Positions 7,904 through 16,966 of a stretch of 63,713 nt of DNA are shown here, piece by piece. A program made the translations under genes and the position numbers. Position 1 is the first letter of the stretch, and every line of letters starts with the position of its first letter. This stretch comes from an uncultured Clostridiaceae bacterium. GTDB taxonomy: Bacteria > Bacillota > Clostridia > TANB77 > CAG-508. The notes below the pieces were generated by a model. It made no database searches. It was not told where the DNA came from and was given only the letters and a program-made list of their open reading frames with translations. The stretch is taken from positions 1-63,713 of the forward strand of contig CANSJQ010000008.1 in NCBI GenBank assembly GCA_947647275.1, read 5' to 3'.

Positions 7904-7906
7904 TAA

Positions 7907-8356
7907 ATGAAAGAAGAATATAGGGAAGCATTTTCAGAAGTAGCACAAATAATAAATTTAATGCCATCTAATTTGGTAAGTAGAATACCATTAGAATTTA
8001 AACAGATTATTCAAGCAGAAAAATCAAAAACATATATACCTAACATAACTGAACCAATAGAACAATGTGCATTAAAAACTGAAACTATAATTATATTAGC
8101 TCTCATATATAGAGATTTTTTATGTTCTAAAGAAGAAAGAGAAAATCTAATTGCAAGAGATACTAATAATCTAGTGGAATTTGAAAAAGAATTAAGAGAA
8201 AAGTATGATTCTGATAATATATTTAAAAATAGAAATACCACCCAATATTTTCAAGAAGAATACCAAAAAGAGCAAACGGCTATTGTAGAATACAAAGAGA
8301 AAAACTTTTTACAAAAATTATTTGATAGAATTAAACATCTATTTAAAAGAAATTGA
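7907..8356 (+). CDS. unknown protein coupled to the 7163 gene
   Basis: A 149-residue protein. The N-terminal half (about residues 1-70) reads like a widespread clostridial family of hypothetical proteins with an EVAQIINLMPSNLVSRIP helix and an ETIIILALIYRDFL helix. The C-terminus is a basic helix (KLFDRIKHLFKRN) that could contact a membrane or nucleic acid. It begins 3 bases after the preceding stop. No enzymatic motif is visible. Confidence 0.55.
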   Translation: MKEEYREAFSEVAQIINLMPSNLVSRIPLEFKQIIQAEKSKTYIPNITEPIEQCALKTETIIILALIYRDFLCSKEERENLIARDTNNLVEFEKELREKYDSDNIFKNRNTTQYFQEEYQKEQTAIVEYKEKNFLQKLFDRIKHLFKRN

Positions 8357-8365
8357 TATATATAG

Positions 8366-8403
8366 AATAAGAGCAAAGGTAAAACTTCACTCTTATTGTT
8401 TTT
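8366..8403 (+). terminator. terminator of the 7163-8356 pair
   Basis: AATAAGAG (8366-8373) pairs with CTCTTATT (8390-8397), followed by GTTTTT. Confidence 0.6.
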
Positions 8404-8405
8404 AA

Positions 8406-8609
8406 TTATATATAAATAAATTCATTAAATACAATTTCTTCCGCTATATGTTTATAATTATTCATAATTCCAGCCCATTTTAAAGGGACAGTATTTTTCA
8501 AGTTTTCATCAATAGAATTTCTTTTTAGTATTTATTTTATAAGTATTCCAAATCTTCTTTTAGTTTGTTTGCCAGTTTCTACAATATGTTCTCTTAAAGT
8601 CTTGTTCAT
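8406..8609 (-). pseudogene. decayed ORF with an internal TAA
   Basis: Read leftward from an ATG at 8609, this stretch codes 25 residues (MNKTLREHIVETGKQTKRRF and onward), meets a TAA, and continues in the same frame for 42 more plausible codons to a stop at 8406. Composition looks coding and the break is an in-frame stop, not a CGG event. The parent family is not recognised. It may be chance. Confidence 0.3.
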
Positions 8610-8648
8610 AAACATTATTATATATTCTGCTTTCTTATGATTTTTTAT

Positions 8649-9731
8649 TTAATTCTTTATCTTTTTTATTTTTTCAAACATTTGCTTTTTACCATCAAAT
8701 AAGAATTCTATTGACTCTCTTTTATTTAATGTATCTATAATAGTTGCAAGTTGCATTGCACAATCTACTTCATGATACCATTCTTGTTGTTTTATTATTT
8801 CTGGAACATATGACAAATTTGTAGAATATAGTTTTGTGAACATTCCTTCATTATATGCATTTATAAAACCTTGCATTCCTTCTGTTAATAGAGTAAAACT
8901 TGCTATTAAATAAATATGGTTTGCTCCTCGTATTTTTAATTCTTTTGCTACTTCTAACATAGATTGCCCAGAAGCTATCATATCATCTACTACAATAATA
9001 TCTCTTCCGTTTACATCTGCTCCCATATATGTATGCTCTATTATTGGATTTTTTCCATTAACTATTTTACTTAAATCTCTTCTTTTATAAAATACACCCA
9101 CATCACAACTTAACATTTCTGCATAATACCTTGCTCTTTCCATAGCTCCCATATCTGGACTTACTACTAATAAATTATCTATATTTTCACTTTCTTGTTT
9201 TATTAAATCATTAAGTATTGTATGTGTAGGATAAAAGTTTTCAAATGGCAATCTTGGAATTGCATTTGATACATTTGGATCATGAGCATCAAATGTAATG
9301 ATGTTATCTACTCCTAATCTCTCTAATTCTTGTAAGGCAATGGCACAATCTAAAGATTCTCTTCCTTTTCTTTTGTGTTGCCTTGCTTCATATAATAAAG
9401 GCATGACAATTGTTATTCTAGAAGCATGACCACTAGTTGCTGATATTACTCTTTTAATATCTTGAAAGTGCTCATCTGGTGACATATTATGAGTTACTCC
9501 ATGCATTTTGTATGATACATTATAATTTCCTACATCTGATAATATGTATAAATCCTTTTCTCTTACAGTACTTTCAATACTTATCTTTCCTTCTCCATTA
9601 CTAAACCTACTATTTTTTAATGGAATAATATAATTTGTCTTTTCTTTTCTTATTATATTTAGGCTTTTTTGTAATTTTTCTCCCAATTCTTTTGCATTTT
9701 CTAATACAATTATTCCTAAGTTATTTTCCAT
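8649..9731 (-). CDS. prs: ribose-phosphate pyrophosphokinase
   Basis: Makes PRPP from ribose 5-phosphate and ATP in the cytosol for nucleotide, histidine and tryptophan synthesis. The PRPP-binding loop IVVDDMIASGQS is visible at about residues 244-255. The catalytic-flexible-loop region, with ARQHKRKGRES, lies near residue 120. At about 360 residues it is longer than the usual 315, and the N-terminal part is divergent, so it belongs to the longer clostridial class. Two adjacent ATGs exist at 9734 and 9731; the second has better spacing to AAAGGAGA. Confidence 0.9.
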   Translation of the reverse strand: MENNLGIIVLENAKELGEKLQKSLNIIRKEKTNYIIPLKNSRFSNGEGKISIESTVREKDLYILSDVGNYNVSYKMHGVTHNMSPDEHFQDIKRVISATSGHASRITIVMPLLYEARQHKRKGRESLDCAIALQELERLGVDNIITFDAHDPNVSNAIPRLPFENFYPTHTILNDLIKQESENIDNLLVVSPDMGAMERARYYAEMLSCDVGVFYKRRDLSKIVNGKNPIIEHTYMGADVNGRDIIVVDDMIASGQSMLEVAKELKIRGANHIYLIASFTLLTEGMQGFINAYNEGMFTKLYSTNLSYVPEIIKQQEWYHEVDCAMQLATIIDTLNKRESIEFLFDGKKQMFEKIKKIKN

Positions 9732-9903
9732 CATTCATTCTCCTTTCTTCTATTTTTTAATTTTGTTATTTTTATTATATATTAACTTATCTTTTTGTGC
9801 AATTAAAATGGGGAATTTTTAGAAAAAGCACAGTTGTGTCTTTTGTAATAGGTATTATAAGTAAACGCCAACCCTATAATATTAACTTAAAATATTTTCT
9901 AAT

Positions 9904-9934
9904 ATAAAAAATGGGCGCAAAAAAGCTACCCATA
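9904..9934 (-). terminator. terminator of the M23 peptidase gene
   Basis: On the minus strand ATGGG...CCCAT forms a stem followed by TTTTTTAT, immediately after the stop of the peptidase gene. Confidence 0.7.
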
Positions 9935-11056
9935 CTATTCTTCCATAACTGGATCTATTATATTATACTTTCTTTCATAATCCTTTGTATCTTCATATGC
10001 ACTATATACCTCTGATTTATTCTTTTTTAAAAAATTAATTATAGAATATACATCTATCCAAATTTGATTTGTCCCTTCTTTTTGTGATTCATCAAAAATT
10101 AGTTGCATTCCAAAATGTAAATGTGGCACGTTTATATTATTTACATTCTCTTTTGCAGAATATCCTGTCATCCCTAAATATCCTATTACATCCCCTGCAT
10201 TTACTATACTTCCTTCCTTTATATTCTTTGCATATGGGTGGTCTTTTCGTAAATGTGCATAATAATAGTATCTTTTTTTATCAAAACTTCGTATTCCTAC
10301 TCTCCAACCTCCATATTGATTCCACCCACAAGCTTCTACAACCCCACTTTCTACTGCAATTATTGGTGTTCCAATAGAACCCATTAGGTCATTTCCTAAA
10401 TGAACTCTTTTATATCCATAACTCCTACTATTACCAAAATCATCATAATGACTAAAATTATAATTTTTTGCAATTGGCAAAAATGCTTTTATTCCATACT
10501 TTTTTTGAAATATCTTTTGTCCATTATTATCTACTTCTATTTCATATTCACCTATAAACTCGTCTAATATAGCTGTATATGCCTCTATATAATAAGAATA
10601 TAATTTTTTATTACTAATTATATTTTCTATATTTTCCCCATTTTTCAATTTTTGTACTAAATTATCTAAGTCAGATTGCTTAAAGGATTTAAAATTACCA
10701 CCATATTTCGTAGCTAAGTATGAAATTAATTCAATCCAATTTAATTTTACTTTTTCTTCGCTATTGTGCGATTTAATATCTAATGAAGAAGTTTTTTCTA
10801 ATACCTCTAATGGAACATTAAAATCTACCCATTTAATGTATTCTTTTTGTTCTATTTTTTCTTCTTGCTTTATCTCTCCGATTTCTTTATTATTTTCCAT
10901 TTCGTGTATTTTTTGTATTTCTTCCATTCTTAACATTTCTTTTATTTTTAAATTTTTATATAATTTTCCCCATACACAAACTCCTATAACAAAAATAACA
11001 ACTATTATAATTATAATTATATATTTTTTCCTTAACTTTATTGCTTTTAATACCAA
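9935..11056 (-). CDS. membrane-anchored M23 (LytM-type) peptidase
   Basis: A 373-residue protein with an N-terminal membrane anchor (about residues 11-30, almost pure Ile/Val), a Glu/Lys-rich linker and a C-terminal M23 zinc metallopeptidase domain. Zinc-site motifs are HLGNDL (HxxxD, about residue 218) and HLHFG (about 312). Such proteins cleave peptidoglycan cross-bridges or act as SpoIIQ-like scaffolds. It begins with TTG preceded by GAGGTG. It is monocistronic with its own terminator. Confidence 0.88.
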   Translation of the reverse strand: MVLKAIKLRKKYIIIIIIVVIFVIGVCVWGKLYKNLKIKEMLRMEEIQKIHEMENNKEIGEIKQEEKIEQKEYIKWVDFNVPLEVLEKTSSLDIKSHNSEEKVKLNWIELISYLATKYGGNFKSFKQSDLDNLVQKLKNGENIENIISNKKLYSYYIEAYTAILDEFIGEYEIEVDNNGQKIFQKKYGIKAFLPIAKNYNFSHYDDFGNSRSYGYKRVHLGNDLMGSIGTPIIAVESGVVEACGWNQYGGWRVGIRSFDKKRYYYYAHLRKDHPYAKNIKEGSIVNAGDVIGYLGMTGYSAKENVNNINVPHLHFGMQLIFDESQKEGTNQIWIDVYSIINFLKKNKSEVYSAYEDTKDYERKYNIIDPVMEE

Positions 11057-11134
11057 TCTATTTCACCTCATAGTATAAATATATATTCATAAATTACTAA
11101 GTTATGCACACTAAGGACTATCCCTATCGTGTAT

Positions 11135-11168
11135 AAAAAAAGAACGAAGTTTTTTCTTCGCTCTTTTA
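11135..11168 (-). terminator. terminator of the HU gene
   Basis: On the minus strand AAAAGAGCGAAG and CTTCGTTCTTTT pair with one G-U and run into a T tract. The same hairpin is nearly symmetrical. Confidence 0.75.
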
Positions 11169-11205
11169 TATGAATTCATATAATTTATATTGAAATCATC
11201 ATTAA

Positions 11206-11484
11206 TTATTTATTGTTTACTAAATCTTTTAAAGCTTTTCCTGCTTTGAATACTGGTGCTTTAGAAGCTGGTATTTTGATTTCTTCTTTAGTTTGTGGGT
11301 TTCTTCCTTTTCTAGCTGCTCTTTTTCTTACTTCAAAAGAACCAAATCCAACTAGTTGAACTTTGTCTCCTTTTACTAAAGTTTCTGTTACAACTTCAAC
11401 AAATGCGTTTAAAGATGCTTCAGCGTCTTTTTTTGTTGAACCAGTTTTTGCTGCGATAGCTGCGATTAATTCTGATTTGTTCAT
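11206..11484 (-). CDS. hup: HU-family nucleoid DNA-binding protein
   Basis: A 92-residue bacterial histone-like protein that bends and wraps DNA non-specifically as a dimer. The family signature is clear: an [11 protein letters not shown] start, a [17 protein letters not shown] strand-arm region (about 43-59) and a [13 protein letters not shown]-binding arm. Length is that of classic HU. The start has a TAGGAGG site and the gene has its own strong terminator. An HU gene next to a SpoVB-like flippase is common in clostridia. Confidence 0.97.
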   Translation of the reverse strand: MNKSELIAAIAAKTGSTKKDAEASLNAFVEVVTETLVKGDKVQLVGFGSFEVRKRAARKGRNPQTKEEIKIPASKAPVFKAGKALKDLVNNK

Positions 11485-11641
11485 TTAACTTACCTCCTAT
11501 AAGATTTCATCAGTAGACTTGTTTCATTCTACTACTAACATTATTCGCCAATGTTTTTCAAAATCCTTCTTTTTTTTATTATTTTTTTCTTCCAAACCTT
11601 TACGGCTCTAGGTTTTTAACTTGTTTGCATTCTAAAAACCG

Positions 11642-13303
11642 CTATTTTGCTGGGTTTGCGCCTTCCCTATATATACCTATTCTTTCTAATAATTTATATA
11701 ATTTATTACCATATGGTATCATTAATAGTTCTTCTTTTGTAAATAATTTTAATACTATTATAGATAAACTGTACATTATTACTGCTACTAAAATTGCTAT
11801 TATTGTTACCACTTTACTTGCATTTATACCACCTAATAATAAATAAACTGCATATGAACATACTGCCATAATAAATGTTGCTAGAAATGGTTTTACTATA
11901 AATTTTGTAAATGGTAGATCTATTTTCATACTTTTCTTTAATACATAAAAACCTATTATAAATGCTATTGCGTGACATGCTACTGTCGCAAAAGCTGCTC
12001 CTGCTGCGCCTATCCATGGTATTGGTACTAATATTAAGTTCAGTATAAATTTAACTGCAACACCTATTGTTAATGCAATTGCTGGTATGTATATTTTTCC
12101 TAATCCTTGCAGAGCTCCATTTACAGTTTGTTCAAGTACTGTAAATATTATAGTTAAACTACTAACTTGAAAAATAAATGCTCCTTCACTTGCATTAGGG
12201 AATAATAAATTTAAAATAGGCTGTGCAAAAATCATCATTCCTATCATACAAGGAAGACCTATTAGCATTGTTACTAATAATGAAAATGATACTCTTTTAT
12301 TAGCTGTGTGCATATCTCCTTTGGTCTTTGCTGAAGCAATAGCTGGCACTAATGCTGTTGCAAATGCTATATTAAATGATAAAGGTAATGAAACTAGCGT
12401 ATCTACCTTTCCGCTTAAAATTCCATATTGTTTTAGTGCTTCACCTTGTGTTAAAAAACTTTGTAACCCTCTTTTTACTGTCATTGAATCAATATTTCTA
12501 TTTAATGAGGTTAATATTGAACTTAATGACATTGGTATAGAAACCATTAATATATTTTTAACTGTTCCTAATATACTTTTTGTAGGATAATTTACTGATG
12601 ATACTATTTCTTTTCCTAGTTCAACCCTTCTTACTTTAAAGTACATATATAAGTATAAAAAGCTTGCTACTGTTGCTAAAGTTGTTGCTAGGTTAGCCCC
12701 TGCTGCCATTAAATTTGTATTTACTCCTGAACATATTGCAACAATTTCTACTACTAATACTGTGAATATAGTTTTAGCTAACTGTTCTAAAGTTTGTGAA
12801 TTTGCCGTAGCTTTCATATTTTCTCTACCATTAAAATATCCTCTAAATACAGATATTATTGCTACAAAAAATATTGCTGGTGATAGTGCTACTAATGTAA
12901 GCTCCGCTTCTGGTATTGCAAGCCATACATTTGATATATAACCTGCTCCTAAGAATAATATTAGTGTTCCTATTAAACCAATAATAGCAAATGTTGCAAG
13001 TGATATTTTGAAGATTCTATGTGCTCCCCTATAATCCCCTTTAGCAGTATGCTCTGATACTAGTTTTGCAACTGCATTTGGAACTCCTGTTGATGAAAGT
13101 GTTAATAATAATGCATAAATTGAAAAACCTGCACTATAAATTGCATTACCTTCATCACCAAAACCTTCTCTATTTGTTAAATACCATTTATATATTAAAC
13201 CTAAAAGTTTTATTAATACTTGTGCTACCATAAGGGATAACACACCTTGCATAAAACTTTCCTTCTTAACTTTACCTTCTCTTCTATGTTTTCCTTTTAT
13301 CAT
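11642..13303 (-). CDS. MVF/MATE-type polysaccharide or lipid II flippase (SpoVB/MurJ family)
   Basis: A 553-residue integral membrane protein with about 14 predicted membrane segments. It opens with the conserved SFMQGVLSLMVAQVLIKLLG segment of the Firmicutes SpoVB/YtgP group and contains FRGYFNGRENMKATANSQTLEQ-type sequence in the middle. These proteins flip undecaprenyl-linked precursors, including lipid II, to the outer face of the membrane. The start has a GAGGAAAA site. Whether it acts in vegetative growth or in cortex synthesis cannot be told from the sequence. Confidence 0.88.
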   Translation of the reverse strand: MIKGKHRREGKVKKESFMQGVLSLMVAQVLIKLLGLIYKWYLTNREGFGDEGNAIYSAGFSIYALLLTLSSTGVPNAVAKLVSEHTAKGDYRGAHRIFKISLATFAIIGLIGTLILFLGAGYISNVWLAIPEAELTLVALSPAIFFVAIISVFRGYFNGRENMKATANSQTLEQLAKTIFTVLVVEIVAICSGVNTNLMAAGANLATTLATVASFLYLYMYFKVRRVELGKEIVSSVNYPTKSILGTVKNILMVSIPMSLSSILTSLNRNIDSMTVKRGLQSFLTQGEALKQYGILSGKVDTLVSLPLSFNIAFATALVPAIASAKTKGDMHTANKRVSFSLLVTMLIGLPCMIGMMIFAQPILNLLFPNASEGAFIFQVSSLTIIFTVLEQTVNGALQGLGKIYIPAIALTIGVAVKFILNLILVPIPWIGAAGAAFATVACHAIAFIIGFYVLKKSMKIDLPFTKFIVKPFLATFIMAVCSYAVYLLLGGINASKVVTIIAILVAVIMYSLSIIVLKLFTKEELLMIPYGNKLYKLLERIGIYREGANPAK

Positions 13304-13415
13304 AATTTTTCCTCTTTATTTATTCTATTATGTATTTGTATTAAATTATATGCATAATATTAATATTATTCAAGTATTTTTTGAAATTTTTGTTTTGCAT
13401 TTTATTAATATAATT

Positions 13416-13521
13416 GTAGGGGCAATTATTAATCGCATGTGCTCCAACGAAATTGCTTATAACGTAAATTATTTTCAAGTAATTTCGTAGAAAGAGTAGG
13501 TCCAAAGATTATGACCCCTAC
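13416..13521. repeat. palindromic intergenic repeat
   Basis: GTAGGGG (13416-13422) and CCCCTAC (13515-13521) close a 106-bp unit. A second inverted pair, ACGAAATT (13447-13454) and AATTTCGT (13481-13488), lies inside. The unit is clearly richer in GC than its surroundings. It resembles small palindromic repeats dispersed in clostridial genomes. It accounts for part of the 356-bp gap between the flippase gene and 13660. Confidence 0.5.
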
Positions 13522-13542
13522 TTTAATTTTTATATTAATTTG

Positions 13543-13571
13543 TGGACATAATACTATAAATATGTTATAAT
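13543..13571 (+). promoter_or_regulatory. promoter for the 80-residue gene
   Basis: TGGACA (13543-13548) and TATAAT (13566-13571) are separated by 17 bp, a near-consensus sigma-A promoter with a leader of about 80 nt. Confidence 0.7.
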
Positions 13572-13609
13572 ACATATAGTTAGAGTTTTACCATATGCTC
13601 TTGAGTAAC

Positions 13610-13634
13610 TTTCGAGGGCATAATGTCCTCGAAA
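13610..13634 (+). promoter_or_regulatory. 5' leader hairpin
   Basis: TTTCGAGG (13610-13617) and CCTCGAAA (13627-13634) form a perfect 8-bp stem in the leader, ending about 13 nt before the ribosome site of the gene at 13660. It has no T run, so it is more likely to affect stability or translation than termination. Confidence 0.45.
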
Positions 13635-13659
13635 TAAATAGTTTAAGGAGGACAAAAAA

Positions 13660-13902
13660 ATGACACAACTTCGGAGAATTGCACAAGCTATAGAAGATTT
13701 AAAAACCTTAAAAATTCTTGAAGAGGAGGATAAATTTTCTGTTAATTTCTATACAGAGGCAAAAGACTTCCACCTTACATTCTTTGTAAAAGAATCAACT
13801 GGTAGACAAGTACTAATCAAAAATATTTTAATGGAAGAATTTTCTGGTAATATAGAATTAATACATTTATATGACCATATGATGAAATTCATTATACAAT
13901 AA
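13660..13902 (+). CDS. small conserved-looking protein of unknown function
   Basis: An 80-residue protein with a helical N-terminus (IAQAIEDLKTLKILEE), a central beta-rich part and a C-terminal helix. No family is recognised. Expression signals are complete: near-consensus promoter, leader hairpin, AAGGAGG site and a strong terminator, which suggests a well-expressed gene. Codon 5 (13672-13674) is CGG followed by A. Here the zero frame continues normally, making it one of only three native genes with an in-frame CGG that is apparently read without a shift. Confidence 0.6.
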   Translation: MTQLRRIAQAIEDLKTLKILEEEDKFSVNFYTEAKDFHLTFFVKESTGRQVLIKNILMEEFSGNIELIHLYDHMMKFIIQ

Positions 13903-13910
13903 TCTTCTAC

Positions 13911-13955
13911 AAAAATCCAATCAAGATAATTTTTATTTTCTTGATTGGATTTTTG
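13911..13955. terminator. strong terminator
   Basis: AAAAATCCAATCAAGA (13911-13926) and its complement TCTTGATTGGATTTTT (13939-13954) form a 16-bp stem with A and T tracts on either side. Confidence 0.85.
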
Positions 13956-14144
13956 TATTGGTGTAAATATTAACCTTTTAGCCATTTTATTTTGATAAAA
14001 TTAGTTTAAAAATTTATATTATATTTTCAAATAAATTTATATATAATTTTATTATACTATATTCCTTAATGGGGTTGTATTTTAATAGTGGTATTATGAA
14101 TTGTAATCTTCTTACTTCTTTTTTCACAAATTTGTCAAAAAAGC

Positions 14145-14173
14145 TTGATTTTTTGCGTATTTTATAGGATAAT
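14145..14173 (+). promoter_or_regulatory. promoter for the VirD4-like gene
   Basis: TTGATT (14145-14150) and GATAAT (14168-14173) are 17 bp apart, giving a short leader before the start near 14196. Confidence 0.5.
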
Positions 14174-14195
14174 ATAGGTGCAAATATTTTAATTA

Positions 14196-16545
14196 TTGAA
14201 AGTGGTGAAAGTTTTGAAACTTTTTGATAAATTCTTGAAAATATTAAAAACGGATAGAAATACGTTTTTTACATATATATTAACTTTATTATCTGCCTAT
14301 TTTTTAGTAGACAGAGTTGTTGAAATACTCTTAATTATATTTAATGGTGTGGGTGTTTCTTATTGGGGTCCATTCATGTACACCTTTGCTCTTGCTTGCC
14401 CAATATTTGCATTTTTGTTCTCTGGTGGTTCAAAATTTGCAACATCTAATAGAGTTAAAGTTAATTTATTTCATACATATGTAGTTAGTTTATATATTAT
14501 AGCACTTTCTATGTTTGTTCAATGGGCAAATATGAGTATTTGGACTGGTTTAGTTTCACTTCCAGGATATTCAACTTTAGCAATAAATTTTCCAGAATTA
14601 TTTAGACCAGCACTTTCTGCTATAGCAATATTCCTACCTCTTACTACTATAAAACCATTATTTGATTTCTTATATAAGAAAGTTGAAGATACTAAACTTT
14701 TAAGAGAATCAATCGCTGATTATGGTGGTTTAAAACTTGGACCTGATAATAAAGAAGGTACTGGACCTTATTCTTGTGAAATGTATGTATGTAATGATAA
14801 AGAAGTAACTAGAAAATGTATTATTCCAGAAAGTAGCAGATTTAATCAATTTTTAGTAGTTGGTCCTTCTGGTTCACGGTAAAACTTCATTAGTTTTTGA
14901 GCCTTGTATGGCAAGAGATTTAGAAAAAAAATACTTTTTCTACCAAACTTCAAAAGAAATGGGATTTACAGCATTAAAAACTGGTATAGCAGTTCTAAAT
15001 GCACCTTTTAATAATGAATATTTAAATAATAACTTTTCATTAAATATGTTAGTTCCTGTTCAAGGTAAACAAGGCTTATATGATACATATATGAGAAAAA
15101 TGATTATTGGCAAAAACGGTGATACATATATTTATAGAAACTTAGGTTTAACATCTATTTCTCCTGATTATGAATCTATTGGACATATGATAGATGTTGC
15201 TAATAACTACAACATTAAATATAATATTGTAGACCCTAATAATGATAACTCAGCTGGCTTAAACCCATTTGTATATGAAAACCCTTTAAAAGCTGCTAGT
15301 GTATTTACTTATATTCTAAAAGCCATGTATCAAGGTACTATTGAAAACATAGATAAAACTAATATGGAAAATTATGCTGTTCAGGCAATTGAGAATATTT
15401 GTATATTATTAAAGGCTACATACCCTATAGTATATAAAGATAAAGATTATTTACCTACATTAGAAGATGTTGTTAAAATACTTAACAATTTTGATTTAGT
15501 AGAAAGCTTATGTAATACTTTAGAGGCTGTTCCTGAAATTGCTGAACAATATAATGTACAATTATCTTACTTCAAGAAAAACTTTTATAAAAATTCTCCT
15601 GGAAGAGAAAATATGGAGAAATCTGCATTATATGCTTCTTCAGTGTTTGAAAAATTAATAAGATATAATGGTGTTAAAAAAATTATTTGTAATAGAAAAA
15701 ATAATATTAACTATGATAAAGCTTTAGCAAATGGAGAAGTTACTTTTGTATGTACAAGAAGAGGAGATTTAGGTCCTACTGTTCATAAGAATTTTGGATT
15801 ATTCTTTATATTATTAATGCAAAATTCTGTACTTTCAAGACCTGGAAACGAATCTACAAGAGTCCCACATTTCTTATATATAGATGAATTCCCAGAGTTC
15901 ATTTCAAAATCAACTGAACCAATATTTACTTTATATAGGAAATATCGTGTTGGAACTACAATATCTTCTCAAACACTTGCACAACTAGGTGCTGTAAATG
16001 AAAAATATAGACAAACAATTACTTCAAACTGTATGAACAAAATAGTATTTGGTGGCGGAGATGTTACTGAAAATGAATGGTGGCATAAAGAATTTGGAAA
16101 TATTAGAAACTGGAAATTTAGTCAAAGTTATGATACTGAAAAAGGAAAATATAGTTCTAATTTAGGCGGTATAGATTGGGCTTGGACACCAAAATTTGCA
16201 GTAGATAAAGTACGTTCTTTACCATTTAAGAGTTGTTTATTTAAATGGAAAAATAATAAAGGTGTTATGGACTTATGTGATGGTAAAATAGATTTCATGG
16301 AAGCAAAGCATAAAGAAAAGCATCCAAATAAACAATATGACTTTGAAAAGTTTACAAGTGGTATTGTAGAAGAACCAGAAACTAAAAAGAAAAAATCTAA
16401 ATCTTGGAAAAGTGAAACAAAATTTGATGAAGATGCAAATGGAGATTTAGATCCAATAAAAATGGATAATGATGATATTAAGTTTGTATATGATAATGAG
16501 GATGCAATAATATTTGACCTAAAAAAAGGAAACCCAAACGGATAA
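14196..16545 (+). CDS. VirD4/TraG-like coupling ATPase, requires +1 shift at CGG
   Basis: A FtsK/HerA-superfamily ATPase like the VirD4/TraG type IV coupling proteins. Residues 1-160 carry several membrane segments. The zero frame runs to VVGPSGS, then CGG (14877-14879) and TAA. Skipping the C of CGG gives VVGPSGSGKTS, a perfect Walker A motif, and the protein continues to 16545 (782 residues in all). The Walker B region is HFLYIDEFPEF. The C-terminus is highly charged. The start is a TTG at 14196 or possibly a TTG at 14211. A Replic_Relax-like gene lies convergent downstream, but no other transfer gene is present, so its substrate is unknown. Confidence 0.85.
14877..14880 (+). other. +1 recoding site CGGT in the virD4-like gene
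   Basis: The zero frame reads TCA CGG TAA. The conserved protein reads TCA (C) GGT AAA ACT, restoring the second half of Walker A. Codon 228 is the CGG. Confidence 0.85.
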
Positions 16546-16573
16546 TGAAGAGACTTCGTGCTCTTCATTTTTT
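16545..16573 (+). terminator. terminator of the VirD4-like gene
   Basis: ATGAAGAG (16545-16552) and CTCTTCAT (16561-16568), then a T run. The stem begins on the last base of the stop codon. Confidence 0.75.
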
Positions 16574-16742
16574 GTATCCAGTGAATGATTATTCACATCT
16601 ATTGTTTAAAAGTCCTCTCCCAGGGGTTAAAAAATTTTACTTTATATTATTTACATTTTACATAATTTGTGATATTATACTGTCATGTAACTTATAGTTG
16701 AACTAGATATATAGTTCTTTTTAAGAAAGGAGAATCATAATT

Positions 16743-16889
16743 ATGATTGCACTTATTCTCATCTATGTTATAGCTATTTTTGCTTCATTATTTTTTAACC
16801 CATTATTATCCTTTTTATTAACGATGTTTTTGGGTCCTTTTGCTTTAATTTTAGTAGGTGTTGTTGAAATTAGGTATAATAATTATTAA
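16743..16889 (+). CDS. 48-residue membrane protein
   Basis: A short hydrophobic ORF, MIALILIYVIAIFASLFF and onward, with two closely spaced membrane segments separated by an Asn-Pro turn and a short VEIRYNNY tail. An AAAGGAG site stands 8 bases before the ATG. It lies between the VirD4-like gene and the Replic_Relax-like gene and has a strong shared terminator behind it. No family is recognised. The size and topology would suit a small regulator or accessory subunit of a membrane complex. Confidence 0.6.
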   Translation: MIALILIYVIAIFASLFFNPLLSFLLTMFLGPFALILVGVVEIRYNNY

Positions 16890-16922
16890 CAAGAGGCACA
16901 TTACTCTGTGCCCCTGCACAAG

Positions 16923-16966
16923 AAAAAGGAAAGAATTTGGACGTGTTCAAATTCTTTCCTTTTCTT
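16923..16966. terminator. bidirectional terminator
   Basis: GGAAAGAATTTG (16928-16939) pairs with CAAATTCTTTCC (16948-16959), flanked by A and T tracts, between convergent genes. Confidence 0.85.

Noticed and set aside
8406..8609. CGG recoding as the cause of this broken ORF
   Set aside because: The break is an in-frame TAA with no frame change and no CGG, so it is ordinary decay or chance.
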